Below, one piece after another: positions 56,453 through 64,000 of a stretch of DNA of 64,000 nt. The first letter of the stretch is position 1; the number at the start of each line of letters is the position of its first letter. This DNA comes from JANJTB01 sp032027125 (GTDB taxonomy: Bacteria > Bacteroidota > Ignavibacteria > Kapaibacteriales > UBA2268), in assembly GCA_032027125.1 (NCBI GenBank), contig JAVSMQ010000001.1, positions 3,582,198 through 3,646,197 on the forward strand, written 5' to 3'. A model generated the notes under the pieces. The model had not been told where the DNA came from, searched no databases, and saw only the letters and a list, made by a program, of their open reading frames with translations. The position numbers were made by a program, and so were the translations under genes.

Positions 56453-56460
56453 TATATTTG
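56453..56460 (+). promoter_or_regulatory. Possible -7 element of the methyltransferase gene
   Basis: TATATTTG matches TAnnTTTG and lies 33 nt before the ATG at 56494. The -33 region reads TTT rather than TTG. Upstream, 56330-56400 holds an imperfect CCACCTCCTT/AAGGAG(T)GG inverted structure and a further AAGGAGGAG. Confidence 0.4.
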
Positions 56461-56493
56461 TAAAAATGAATTGTCAATCTGTCAGAAATAAAT

Positions 56494-58170
56494 ATGAATC
56501 AACTAATTCTCGGTGACTGCCTCGAAGTAATGCGAAAAATGGACAGCGAAAGCGTTGACCTGATTTATTTAGACCCACCTTTTTTCTCTAACCGAAATTA
56601 TGAAGTTATTTGGGGAGACGAGGGCGAAATCCGTTCTTTTGAAGATCGTTGGAGTGGAGGTATAGACCATTATATCGGTTGGCTGAAAGACCGCGTTTCG
56701 GAAATGCACCGCTTATTAAAACCAACAGGAAGTATTTATCTTCATTGCGACTGGCACGCTGATGCGTATATCCGGGTTTTTATTCTTGATAAAATTTTTG
56801 GAGAGAATAATTACCGCAATAAAATTACTTGGAAAAGAGCTACAACACACAACGACTCTAAACAAGGAGCAAGACATTTCGGTCGCGTTTGCGATTACAT
56901 TTACCTCTATAATAAAGATAATAAAACAGCTACTTTTAATACGATTTTTGAAGATTATAATAAGGAATATATTGCTTCAACTTATAACAAAATTGAGCAT
57001 GAAACCGGTAGAAAATTTAAGGCTTCGGATTTATCAGCAGCAAAACCGGGCGGAGATACTTTTTATGAATGGAAAGGAAAATTCCCTCCCAAAAATAGAT
57101 TCTGGGCTTATTCTAAAGATAATATGCAAAATTTTGAAAAAGAAGGAAGATTATATTATTCATCAACAGGCAAACCTTATCTTAAACATTATCTTGAAGA
57201 AATGCCGGGTGTGAGTATTGATGATTTATGGACAAACTGCAATTTTCGAAGTAAGGCTGAAAGAATCGGTTATCCGACACAAAAGCCCGAAGCATTAATG
57301 GATAGAATCGTAAAATCTGCTTCAAATGAAGGTGATGTTGTATTTGACCCATTTTGTGGCGGTGGAACTTCTGTTGTTGTTGCTGATAAGCTGAACAGAA
57401 AATGGATTGGAATTGACCAGTCTGTACAAGCTGTTAAAGTATCGGAGATGAGACTTGAGAATCAGCAGTCTCTTTTTTCGGAGCCGTTTACCGTTACACT
57501 TCACAAATATGATTATGATACTTTGCGGAATAAAGAAGCATTTGAATTTGAAAAGTGGATTGTAGAACAGTTCGGCGGAGTTACAAATTTCAAACAAAGA
57601 AGCGATTTAGGAATTGACGGCAGAACACGCGAAAATATACCTATACAGGTTAAACGCTCTGATAATATCGGCAGAAATGTAATTGATAATTTTCATTCCG
57701 CATTAATGAGATACGACAAAAATTTATACGAGAAAAATAAAAAAGAAAATTTTCCCGTAGGATATATTATCTCATTTTCTTTCGGCAAAGGTGCCGTTCA
57801 GGAAGTTGCAAGGCTCAAAAACAGCGAAGGTATTGAAATCAGACTTGTACGTGTTGATGAAATTGTTGCAATTGCCAAAAAACCTGTCTTAAAAGTTGAA
57901 TTCAAAGATTTGGGAGCCGACGCAAAAGGTTTGAGAGAATTAAAATTTACTGCCAAAGCCGAAACTGAAATTGAAATGTTTGCCTGGGATTGGGATTACG
58001 AAGAAGGGAAATCTTTCAAAGCAGAAGTATTATTGGACAAAGACGGTATCAAAACCAACAAATTTAAACCCGGCACACACACCATAGCCGTAAAAGCTAT
58101 TGATAACGAAGGACTTGAAGCAATCGAAATTATAAAGATTAAAGTAAATGGTGCGGTGGAGAGGGAGTAA
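56494..58170 (+). CDS. Single-chain DNA methyltransferase-Mrr-like nuclease-PKD fusion
   Basis: The 558-aa product has three parts. Residues 1-~330 are a beta-class DNA methyltransferase: catalytic 'YLDPPFFSNRNYEVIWGDEG' (~24) before the SAM motif 'FDPFCGGGTSVVVADK' (~284). Residues ~350-470 are an Mrr-type restriction domain: 'FEFEKWIVEQFGGVTNFKQR', then 'DLGIDGRTRENIPIQVKRSD' (Asp, Q-x-K core). Residues ~475-555 look like a PKD/Ig-like fold: 'AKAETEIEMFAWDWDYEEGK' and 'FKPGTHTIAVKAIDNEGLEA'. It would methylate and cut the same site from one chain. A PKD-like tail on a cytoplasmic DNA enzyme is unusual. Confidence 0.85.
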   Translation: MNQLILGDCLEVMRKMDSESVDLIYLDPPFFSNRNYEVIWGDEGEIRSFEDRWSGGIDHYIGWLKDRVSEMHRLLKPTGSIYLHCDWHADAYIRVFILDKIFGENNYRNKITWKRATTHNDSKQGARHFGRVCDYIYLYNKDNKTATFNTIFEDYNKEYIASTYNKIEHETGRKFKASDLSAAKPGGDTFYEWKGKFPPKNRFWAYSKDNMQNFEKEGRLYYSSTGKPYLKHYLEEMPGVSIDDLWTNCNFRSKAERIGYPTQKPEALMDRIVKSASNEGDVVFDPFCGGGTSVVVADKLNRKWIGIDQSVQAVKVSEMRLENQQSLFSEPFTVTLHKYDYDTLRNKEAFEFEKWIVEQFGGVTNFKQRSDLGIDGRTRENIPIQVKRSDNIGRNVIDNFHSALMRYDKNLYEKNKKENFPVGYIISFSFGKGAVQEVARLKNSEGIEIRLVRVDEIVAIAKKPVLKVEFKDLGADAKGLRELKFTAKAETEIEMFAWDWDYEEGKSFKAEVLLDKDGIKTNKFKPGTHTIAVKAIDNEGLEAIEIIKIKVNGAVERE

Positions 58171-58206
58171 TGGAAATAGTTGATATACTATGATTAATTG
58201 AAGATT

Positions 58207-58233
58207 CAGTTGTTCGGAATTTTCGAACAACTG
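58207..58233. other. Strong 10-bp inverted repeat
   Basis: CAGTTGTTCG (58207-58216)/CGAACAACTG (58224-58233), 7-nt loop, 37 nt after the methyltransferase stop. No T-run follows on the plus strand, so it is more likely an RNA-stability hairpin. Confidence 0.55.
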
Positions 58234-58309
58234 CCATTAACGGTAAACAATACAATACAAATAATTACAATCTTCATGTTGTAATTTCAATACCCGCTCA
58301 ACTCTCCAT

Positions 58310-58332
58310 CACCCCAAAAGTGGTGTTTTTTT
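58310..58332 (+). terminator. Terminator after the methyltransferase gene
   Basis: A short CACC...GGTG stem (58310-58313/58322-58325) followed by seven T residues. It ends the methyltransferase transcript before the IS630 element. Confidence 0.6.
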
Positions 58333-58403
58333 GATTTTTCTGCTTTCGATGACATAATAATGAGCAAATCGGATCTTAAATATGTTTAATACCAAGTTGC
58401 GTT

Positions 58404-58910
58404 CTAATATGTAACATTAAGATAGGGGAAGCAGGTCATTGATTTGATATATTCTGGATTACCTGACAAATCTTTTAACCCCTTGCATACTTCTTCCAAA
58501 GTATGTTCTAAAGAATTAAATATTTTATTGAATAAATATTTTTCTCTTAACTCATCCCAAATATGTTCCGTAGGATTCACTTCAGGACTATAAGGTGGTT
58601 GCTGTATAAAATAAATATTTTCTGGTATTTTCAGGTCTTTACTTCTATGCCAGCCTGCTCCATCAACCTGCATAATGATTGTATGTTCTTTAAAATCATA
58701 CGAAACATTTTCAAGAAATAGATTCATCATTTCCGTATTCCCGAATGGTAAGATTAAAGAACTGATTTTTCCAAGCATTGGTGCTACGGCACAGTATACA
58801 TAAAACGATTGTCTGACTACTTGTTTGGCCACATTTGGTCTGGTTCCCATCGGCGCCCAGGAAGATTTTGGAATATTTACTCTACCAAATCTACCCTCAT
58901 CCTGTGTCAT
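58404..58910 (-). CDS. IS630 transposase, catalytic DDE half (orfB frame)
   Basis: The 168-residue open part begins 'MTQDEGRFGRVNIPKSSWAP' and carries the DDE motifs: first Asp in 'TQDEGRFG', second in 'IIMQVDGAGWHRSKDL' and Glu in 'PPYSPEVNPTEHIWDELREK'. The frame continues upstream of this ATG ('FGQEVNRIISENNLDRNKVI') and joins the N-terminal frame through a -1 shift at a seven-A run, so this is probably the back half of one 320-residue transposase rather than an independent protein. Confidence 0.85.
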   Translation of the reverse strand: MTQDEGRFGRVNIPKSSWAPMGTRPNVAKQVVRQSFYVYCAVAPMLGKISSLILPFGNTEMMNLFLENVSYDFKEHTIIMQVDGAGWHRSKDLKIPENIYFIQQPPYSPEVNPTEHIWDELREKYLFNKIFNSLEHTLEEVCKGLKDLSGNPEYIKSMTCFPYLNVTY

Positions 58911-58957
58911 TATTATTACTTTATTTCTATCAAGATTATTCTCCGAGATTATGCGGT

Positions 58958-59461
58958 TTACTTCTTGTCCAAAGTTTTTTTAAAATCTTCCTGTGCTTGA
59001 ATATCCTTTTTGGGATGATGAGGNAGCGGAACTATTTTTCTCCAGCCATTGCGCTCTAACAGTCTGTATATTGTTGTTTTATGAACAGTATTACCTATTA
59101 GTTTTTCATAGGATTCCTTGATTTGACCTGCTGTTGCTATATGTCCTTTTTGAGCCTGNGTTATAAATCCATCCATAAAAGTATGCTCTTCTTCTAATGT
59201 TAAATATGAATTTCTTCTGCCTCCTTTACCTCTGGTTTCTATGGATGAAGCTCCAAACCTGTTAAATTCAGATATTGTTTTATGGACTAATGATTTAGAT
59301 ACTAATAAATGATTCGCTATTTCCGTTGAATTGCGGGGATAATTAAGAGCATTATGAACTATCAGCCATTTCTGTACACGCCAAAATCCTACAGTTTCTT
59401 TTATTTTATTTTGAATTTCTTCATTGCTCAAAATTGGTTTAGCCTTGGTAATCTTTCTCAT
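58958..59461 (-). CDS. IS630 transposase, N-terminal DNA-binding half (orfA frame)
   Basis: The 167-residue frame holds the paired HTH of IS630 transposases: 'WLIVHNALNYPRNSTEIANH', 'LLVSKSLVHKTISEFNRFGA' and 'GHIATAGQIKESYEKLIGNT', 'VHKTTIYRLLERNGWRKI'. It ends 'EDFKKTLDKK' at 58958. The stretch TTTTAAAAAAACTTT near its end allows a -1 slip onto the catalytic frame. Two residues are undefined because of ambiguous bases. Confidence 0.85.
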   Translation of the reverse strand: MRKITKAKPILSNEEIQNKIKETVGFWRVQKWLIVHNALNYPRNSTEIANHLLVSKSLVHKTISEFNRFGASSIETRGKGGRRNSYLTLEEEHTFMDGFIXQAQKGHIATAGQIKESYEKLIGNTVHKTTIYRLLERNGWRKIVPXPHHPKKDIQAQEDFKKTLDKK

Positions 59462-59672
59462 AATTTTAACTCTATTAAATGATAATTAACTAAACGCAAA
59501 AGTAAATAATTTTTCCTTATATGCAAAATTTATTTTCTATATTAGAATGCAACTTGGTATAAGAACCCATTATTTAATATTGGGATTATTTTAACCAACT
59601 CACAGATTTTGTTTAATTAAGCGACGAATGAGTTAAAGCGAGTGTTTATGCACTTTACGCGGTCTTTCCCGA

Positions 59673-59903
59673 CCCTCGATGAGAGTATTACCGCCCTCGA
59701 TGAGAGTATTACCGCCCTCGATGAGTGTATTACCGCCCTCGATGAGTGTATTACCGTCCTCGATGAGCGTATTACCGTCCTCGATAAGTGTATTACCGTC
59801 CTCGATGAGTGTATTACCGTCCTCGATGAGTGTATTACCGCCCTCGATGAGCGTATTACCGCCCTCGATGAGTGTATTATCGACCTCGATGAGTGTGTCA
59901 AGT
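59673..59903 (+). repeat. 21-bp tandem repeat, 11 copies (heptad-encoding)
   Basis: Eleven units of about CCCTCGATGAGTGTATTACC+G run from 59673; the last diverges. On the plus strand a frame from ATG 59648 (or GTG 59642) to 59923 reads them as the heptad 'LDECITA/V', with hydrophobic residues 3 and 4 apart as in a coiled coil. Most differences between units change amino acids. It could be a ~91-aa coiled-coil peptide or a non-coding minisatellite; I favour the latter. Confidence 0.85.
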
Positions 59904-60299
59904 ATTTCCGAGACCTGGTTTGAACAGTTCGCTCCTACGGAGCTTATTGGATTGTGAGAGAATGATTATTTTCTACAAACAGGGCATTCCTATGGAATTG
60001 AAAATAATGCTGAATTCTGAATTCTGAATGATGAATTATGAATGCTGAAGTCGAAGACAAGCAAAGCTAATGCTGAAGATGTTTAGAAAATGGACTCCAC
60101 CTATTTTATATCATAATATCAGGTGGAGTCCATTTGAGTAAAAGGTGTACTCCATATGATACGACTACCCCAAAACTAAAAACCTTCCGAAGGATTCGAA
60201 ACCTTCGGAAGGTTAGAGAACAATCTTAATTAATGAAAACTTGGACTCCTAACTTCGTTTCAGAGAGTCATTAAGTATTCTACTTATCAATATTAACAA
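59904..60299. other. Intergenic with two perfect hairpins
   Basis: No gene. It contains a 15-bp inverted repeat AAATGGACTCCACCT (60088-60102)/complement (60121-60135) with part of it echoed at 60145-60155, and a 13-bp one AACCTTCCGAAGG (60181-60193)/complement (60202-60214) with an 8-nt loop. It also has degenerate 'TGAATTCTGAATGATGAATT' runs at 60010-60050. The hairpins lie downstream of the PAP2 gene and may end or stabilise its transcript. Confidence 0.6.
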
Positions 60300-61262
60300 T
60301 TAAGCAGATTTAAAATGTAATTTATTTTTGAATAGATTTCTTACTACCGGCTCCAATTGAATTGCTATAAATGCAAATCCGGCACCTGCCAAGATATCAA
60401 CTACATAATGGTAGCGTAAATAAATAGTAGCAAATATCAAACTCATTCCAAAAATTAATATCGGAATCCTGAAATAGGATTTGTTCTTAAAGACAAGATA
60501 TATATTGACAAGAGTTATCATTGTGTGTCCGCTCGGCATACAGTCGCGGTTAACAACATCTGCTGGATTCAATGCTCCAATCGGGATGCCGCCGCCTGTA
60601 TTGACAAAACTGCGGAAATACTCTGTCAGCCACAAACCGGGCAGTTCAAGACTTGTATTTGCAAAATCGTGTATAAAAAATCTTGGACCGATAGCCGGCA
60701 TAAACAAATACATCAAATATGAAAGATAAAACGCAAACAATATATTACGTGCAAACAGTCCAAGTTCATGGTCTTTTCTGCGAAGGTGCAATTCAACGCC
60801 ATGGACGAGCGGCATAATAAAATACAGCATATAACTGAATTGCAGATATTCGGTCAGAAAGGGATTTGCGATTTTGTAAATCCAATCGGTCGGATTAACG
60901 CCGAAAATAGCTTTGTCCCAGCCGATAAGAATTTGGTCATACAGATGAGTATTAATCAGCGGAATATAACTGTGTATCTGATAATAAATTATATAAATAA
61001 TCGGTGCAATATAAATTCTTCGAAACAACAGAAAATATTTGTTTGATTTGTATTTGTCCGATAAAGCTGCAATCAATATCACAAAAGCCATTATTGATAA
61101 ATTTGCAAGAACAAGCAGGGGGGCATCTTCAAGTTTTGTAAAAAGTATAAGTGCAAATGCCGTATAAATTGACAGCATGAGTAATGTATAGATGTCCGAC
61201 ATTTTAAGAATATTTCTAAGTTTAAAACTTATGCGGTTTTGCGGAGTTTCATCAAGTGTCAA
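60300..61262 (-). CDS. PAP2-superfamily integral membrane phosphatase/transferase
   Basis: The 320-aa protein has about six or more membrane segments. It carries the PAP2 motifs 'NRDCMPSGHTMITLVNIYLV' (PSGH at ~241) and 'ATIYLRYHYVVDILAGAGFA' (R, H, D at ~285-291), with 'PAIGPRFF' upstream. The layout is closest to the inositol-phosphorylceramide-synthase-like group (PAP2_3), which act on lipid phosphates or transfer headgroups. It heads no obvious operon and is 58 nt from pcm. Substrate not predictable. Confidence 0.85.
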   Translation of the reverse strand: MTLDETPQNRISFKLRNILKMSDIYTLLMLSIYTAFALILFTKLEDAPLLVLANLSIMAFVILIAALSDKYKSNKYFLLFRRIYIAPIIYIIYYQIHSYIPLINTHLYDQILIGWDKAIFGVNPTDWIYKIANPFLTEYLQFSYMLYFIMPLVHGVELHLRRKDHELGLFARNILFAFYLSYLMYLFMPAIGPRFFIHDFANTSLELPGLWLTEYFRSFVNTGGGIPIGALNPADVVNRDCMPSGHTMITLVNIYLVFKNKSYFRIPILIFGMSLIFATIYLRYHYVVDILAGAGFAFIAIQLEPVVRNLFKNKLHFKSA

Positions 61263-61319
61263 GTACGTATCCTAAATAATCATTTTATAATATTTTGAAA
61301 AATAAATTGCTGCTTCGGT

Positions 61320-61985
61320 TCAAATATCCCAGGCAGAATTGCCGATTAACGGAACAAACCTAAAAGAATCATGTTCAGTTACTTTAAATTTATTCTTTCC
61401 GGTTTTAATAATTTTTGTCATAGTCTGATAATTTTTATCACCGACAGGAATAACCATAATCCCGCCGATATCTAACTGCTCTTTCAATTCAAGCGGTGTA
61501 TGAGGAGAGCCTGCCGTTACAATAATTCTTTCAAAAGGTGCAAATTCGGGTAATCCTGCCGAGCCGTCACCTAAAAAACTAATTACATTAATACCGAAAT
61601 CTTCAAATGCTGTTTTTGCTGAGTTTTGCAGATTCTCAATTCGCTCAATGCTATAAACTACTGCTCCCAAATAGCTCAGAATGATAGCCTGATATCCGCT
61701 GCCCGTACCAACTTCAAGAACTTTATCGCCGGGTTTGATTTCCAGCAAATCAGTCATCAATGCTACAGTAAGCGGCTGGGAAATTGTTTGGTTGTCATCA
61801 ATCGGAAGTGCCATATCATCATAAGCATGATTGTATAAGTCCTCACTGATAAAATATTCTCTGGGTACCAATTTCATAGCATCTAAAGTAGCAGCACTTA
61901 TACCTTTCATTGAAAGTTCTGATAACAGACTGTTCCTGCCTGCACTATTCAATTCAAGCAATATTTTAATTCGCTGACTAATCAT
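61320..61985 (-). CDS. pcm: Protein-L-isoaspartate O-methyltransferase
   Basis: The 221-aa protein is the normal length. It has 'VPREYFISEDLYNHAYDDMA' and 'LPIDDNQTISQPLTVALMTD' (substrate motifs), then the SAM site 'KVLEVGTGSGYQAIILSYLG' (~86-105), 'VYSIERIENL' and 'GDGSAGLPEFAPFERIIVTA'. It methylates isoaspartyl residues to start repair of aged proteins. Its start overlaps the diadenylate cyclase gene stop by 8 nt. Confidence 0.95.
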   Translation of the reverse strand: MISQRIKILLELNSAGRNSLLSELSMKGISAATLDAMKLVPREYFISEDLYNHAYDDMALPIDDNQTISQPLTVALMTDLLEIKPGDKVLEVGTGSGYQAIILSYLGAVVYSIERIENLQNSAKTAFEDFGINVISFLGDGSAGLPEFAPFERIIVTAGSPHTPLELKEQLDIGGIMVIPVGDKNYQTMTKIIKTGKNKFKVTEHDSFRFVPLIGNSAWDI

Positions 61986-62742
61986 ACAATCTGTTTGTGA
62001 TTATGCTGAATAATTCTTCATCCGGTATGTTTAGTATTAATTCGCCGCCTTCAGCCATAGTTACACCGCCTGTTTCTTCAGATACAATGATAACCAAAGT
62101 ATCTACCTGTTCAGATAAGCCAAGTCCTGCTCTGTGTCTTGTACCGAGATTCTTGCCGCCATATTTCGTTACAGATGACAACGGAAGCACACATCTGGCA
62201 GCAAGAATTAAGTCATTGTTAATAATGACAGCCCCGTCGTGAAGCGGTGATTTTGTATTGAAAATTGACAACAGGAGTTCCCTTGATATTGCAGCCTGCA
62301 TCGGAACACCGGTATCTACTGTCATTTGTACGTTTTGAGAACGGGTAAATACAATTAATGCGCCAATATGCTTTGATGACAATTCCTTTACAGCATCGAC
62401 AATCTCATCCAAAGATTCAGAAATTTTGGGTTTTACAAATAATCTGAAAATCGGACTTCTGGTAATTATAAGTAGTAACTTTCTTAACTCGGGCTGAAAT
62501 AATATGACAAATGCCAGCAGCCAGACATCAGATATAGTTCTTAAAATCCAATTGAGTGATTTGAAATTTGATGCTTCAGTAATAAACTGCAGTGCAATTA
62601 TGATAACCATTCCAAATAATATCTGAACAGCTACTGTGTTTTTCAAAGCACGGTAAAGATAGTAAAAAAGTACTGCCACAATGATAACATCAAGCAAATC
62701 GAAAGTAGTAATAGTCAGAAATCCAATTTTAAATAATTCCAT
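61978..62742 (-). CDS. cdaA: Diadenylate cyclase, CdaA type
   Basis: The 254-aa product has three N-terminal membrane helices (residues ~10-80) and a DAC (DisA_N) domain with both catalytic motifs: 'SPLHDGAVIINNDLILAARC' (DGA ~168-172) and 'LGTRHRAGLGLSEQVDTLVI' (RHR ~205). It makes the signal c-di-AMP from ATP, which controls osmolyte and potassium balance and the cell envelope. It begins 5 nt after phoH and overlaps pcm, so phoH-cdaA-pcm form an operon. No regulator such as CdaR is visible. Confidence 0.95.
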   Translation of the reverse strand: MELFKIGFLTITTFDLLDVIIVAVLFYYLYRALKNTVAVQILFGMVIIIALQFITEASNFKSLNWILRTISDVWLLAFVILFQPELRKLLLIITRSPIFRLFVKPKISESLDEIVDAVKELSSKHIGALIVFTRSQNVQMTVDTGVPMQAAISRELLLSIFNTKSPLHDGAVIINNDLILAARCVLPLSSVTKYGGKNLGTRHRAGLGLSEQVDTLVIIVSEETGGVTMAEGGELILNIPDEELFSIITNRLYD

Positions 62743-62747
62743 GTGAG

Positions 62748-63749
62748 TTAGTTCGAACCACCCTTAATTGATTTCTTTGAAACATATTTCTCATCATCTT
62801 TTTCATAAGCTTTCACAATATCGGCAACAAGTTTGTGCCTAACAACATCTTTGTTGTCAAAATACACAAATTCTATGCCGTTAATATTCTGCAAAATTCT
62901 GTTAGCATCAATTAAACCTGATTGGGATTTATTTGGCAGGTCAATTTGTGTAATATCACCTGTTATAATTGCTTTCGATTTCATTCCCAGCCTTGTAAGA
63001 AACATCTTCATTTGGACTGTTGTTGCATTTTGTGCTTCATCAAGGATTATAAATGCGTTACTTAGAGTTCTCCCTCTCATATATGCAAGCGGTGTAATCT
63101 CAATAATATTTCTTTCCGATAATGATTTTACTTTTTCAGGCGAAATCATATAGTGCATTGCATCTGTTAATGGTCTGAGATAAGGGTCAATTTTTTCCAA
63201 TAAATCACCGGGCAAAAATCCTAATGATTCCCCGGCTTCAACAGCAGGGCGGGTAAGTATAATCTTTGAGATTTCATTATTTCTTAATGCCGCAAGTGCC
63301 ATAGCCACCGCAAGGAATGTCTTTCCTGTTCCTGCCGGACCAATTGCAAAGACTAAATCATTTTCCTGAACCTTGTTGTAATATTCGAGCTGTCGTGGAT
63401 TTCTTAATCTGACAGCATCCTTAATACCCTGAAAAATAGTTTGATTAATTGATTTGGCGTCAGTTTTATCACTTATTAGATTGGTAGAACCGTCAATCAA
63501 TTCGAGTACAGTTTTGACATCCTGCTCTGAAATATGCTTATTACGATTAAGCATATAGAGCATTTCTTCAAAAATTCTCTCGATTTTGATAATATCTTCC
63601 TGTGGTCCTTTTAAGGTGACAACATTTCCCCTAACGACAATACCTGCTTTGAAGCGGTTTTCAATCATGTTTAGATGTGTGTCATTTGTTCCGAACAGTG
63701 ACACAAGTTCAACATTATCAAATGCAATTTTTTTCTCAATCAACTCCAT
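62748..63749 (-). CDS. phoH: PhoH family ATPase
   Basis: I chose ATG 63749 (MELIEKKIAFDNVELVSLFG). A TTG at 63773 is open but falls in the T-run of the upstream gene's terminator. The ~333-aa protein has an N-terminal KH-like region and the ATPase core: Walker A 'FAIGPAGTGKTFLAVAMALA' (~135), 'LTRPAVEAGESLGFLPGDLL' and Walker B 'NAFIILDEAQNATTVQMKMF', with 'ITGDITQIDLP'. Members are linked to RNA processing and phosphate stress. First gene of the phoH-cdaA-pcm operon. Confidence 0.93.
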   Translation of the reverse strand: MELIEKKIAFDNVELVSLFGTNDTHLNMIENRFKAGIVVRGNVVTLKGPQEDIIKIERIFEEMLYMLNRNKHISEQDVKTVLELIDGSTNLISDKTDAKSINQTIFQGIKDAVRLRNPRQLEYYNKVQENDLVFAIGPAGTGKTFLAVAMALAALRNNEISKIILTRPAVEAGESLGFLPGDLLEKIDPYLRPLTDAMHYMISPEKVKSLSERNIIEITPLAYMRGRTLSNAFIILDEAQNATTVQMKMFLTRLGMKSKAIITGDITQIDLPNKSQSGLIDANRILQNINGIEFVYFDNKDVVRHKLVADIVKAYEKDDEKYVSKKSIKGGSN

Positions 63750-63771
63750 AAAATCATTTTTTAAAGTAAAC

Positions 63772-63801
63772 AAAAAACCCTACTTCATAAAAGAAGCAGG
63801 G
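63772..63801 (-). terminator. Terminator of the LysM protein gene
   Basis: 9-bp stem CCCTACTTC (63778-63786)/GAAGCAGGG (63793-63801) with one G-U pair; on the minus strand followed by six T residues. It lies between the LysM protein stop (63834) and phoH. Confidence 0.85.
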
Positions 63802-63833
63802 CTTTAATTATTTTAAATGAAAAACAATAATTA

Positions 63834-64000
63834 TTATTGAACTCCGCCCGGCTGAACAGCAGCTTCTGCCTGAGCTTCTTTTTTCATTCTCCAGTACTTA
63901 CGCTCTGCTTTAAGTTCTTCGCTGGTTTTAGGACCTTTCGGTGGAATTTGTAAAACCTGACCCGGATGAATTATATCAGGGTTACGGATTTGGTCGGTGT
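63834..64000 (-). CDS. LysM-domain protein (partial, N-terminus outside window)
   Basis: Only the last 55 codons are present. They begin 'DQIRNPDIIHPGQVLQIPP', the end of a LysM peptidoglycan-binding domain, then a charged segment ('SEELKAERKYWRMKKEAQAE') and a Pro/Gly-rich end ('AAVQPGGVQ'). It is probably an envelope protein. The gene stops with TAA at 63834-63836 and is followed by a terminator. Confidence 0.8.
   Translation of the reverse strand, partial: TDQIRNPDIIHPGQVLQIPPKGPKTSEELKAERKYWRMKKEAQAEAAVQPGGVQ

Larger units (their letters stand above)
58389..59560 (-). mobile_element. IS630-family insertion sequence
   Basis: 22-bp terminal inverted repeats with one mismatch bound the element: ATACCAAGTTGCGTTCTAAT... 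at 58389-58410 and its complement at 59539-59560. TA dinucleotides at both tips fit the TA target of IS630/mariner elements. Inside are the two transposase frames. Two ambiguous bases (59024, 59159) lie within it, as expected when several genomic copies are merged in assembly. Confidence 0.9.

Noticed and set aside
59617..59901. Minus-strand 94-aa Ser/Arg repeat ORF
   Set aside because: It is only the reverse reading of the 21-bp tandem array, with no start context or family.
63750..63773. TTG start for phoH
   Set aside because: It lies in the T-run of the upstream terminator; ATG 63749 gives the normal family N-terminus.

Overview
The window is an AT-rich stretch of a bacterial chromosome, most likely from the Bacteroidota/Ignavibacteriota/Kapabacteria side of the FCB group. 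Reasons: several secreted proteins end in type IX secretion (T9SS) sorting domains, some promoters fit the Bacteroidota form TTG-N19/20-TAnnTTTG, and the housekeeping genes (recR, ybaB, pcm, phoH, diadenylate cyclase, PspA) are of the kind found there. The exact taxon is inference. Three ambiguous bases (28589, 59024, 59159) point to imperfect assembly at repeated loci.

Region by region. 1-4.4 kb: two large secreted proteins on the minus strand (a PKD-like repeat adhesin cut by the window edge, and a Cys-rich T9SS cargo protein). 4.4-8.9 kb: gene-poor DNA with two compound hairpin elements, a three-gene operon of unknown function with a membrane-anchored repeat protein, and decayed IS21-type remnants. 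8.9-29.4 kb: an AraC-like regulator, then a co-directional cluster: a VCBS/FG-GAP T9SS protein, a 2724-residue SpvB/RHS-type shell protein, a small secreted protein, and a ~2620-residue RHS protein ending in a phospholipase A2-like toxin domain. A probable immunity gene overlaps the toxin 3' end, and a displaced fragment of an older RHS tip follows.

29.5-41.6 kb: a nine-gene type I restriction-modification operon on the minus strand, in transcription order half-HsdS, HsdM, Fic protein, PD-(D/E)XK-like protein, full HsdS, membrane protein, a HAD phosphatase fused to a restriction-endonuclease-like domain, HsdR and a YgjP-like metallopeptidase. 42-48.8 kb: mobile-element cargo (acidic coiled-coil protein, ArdC antirestriction protein, zinc-ribbon and DUF6876-type small proteins, a serine recombinase, a sigma factor broken by an in-frame stop, two small hypotheticals). 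IS21-type solo ends in the same orientation lie at 29.5 and 47.8 kb on either side of this accessory block.

49.2-58.2 kb: tRNA-Leu(CAG), a branched-chain-type substrate-binding lipoprotein, a YD-repeat protein, YbjN and PspA genes, ybaB-recR with two lipoproteins, and a single-chain methyltransferase-nuclease-PKD fusion. 58.4-59.6 kb: a complete IS630-family element with an apparent -1 frameshift. 59.6-64 kb: an 11-copy 21-bp tandem repeat, hairpins, then the core genes for PAP2, Pcm, CdaA-type diadenylate cyclase, PhoH and a LysM protein.

The most distinctive content is the defence and conflict material: the two-protein RHS shell with its PLA2-like toxin and overlapping immunity gene, the expanded type I operon with a HAD-nuclease fusion, the methyltransferase-Mrr-PKD fusion, and two structurally similar compound hairpins of unknown nature.
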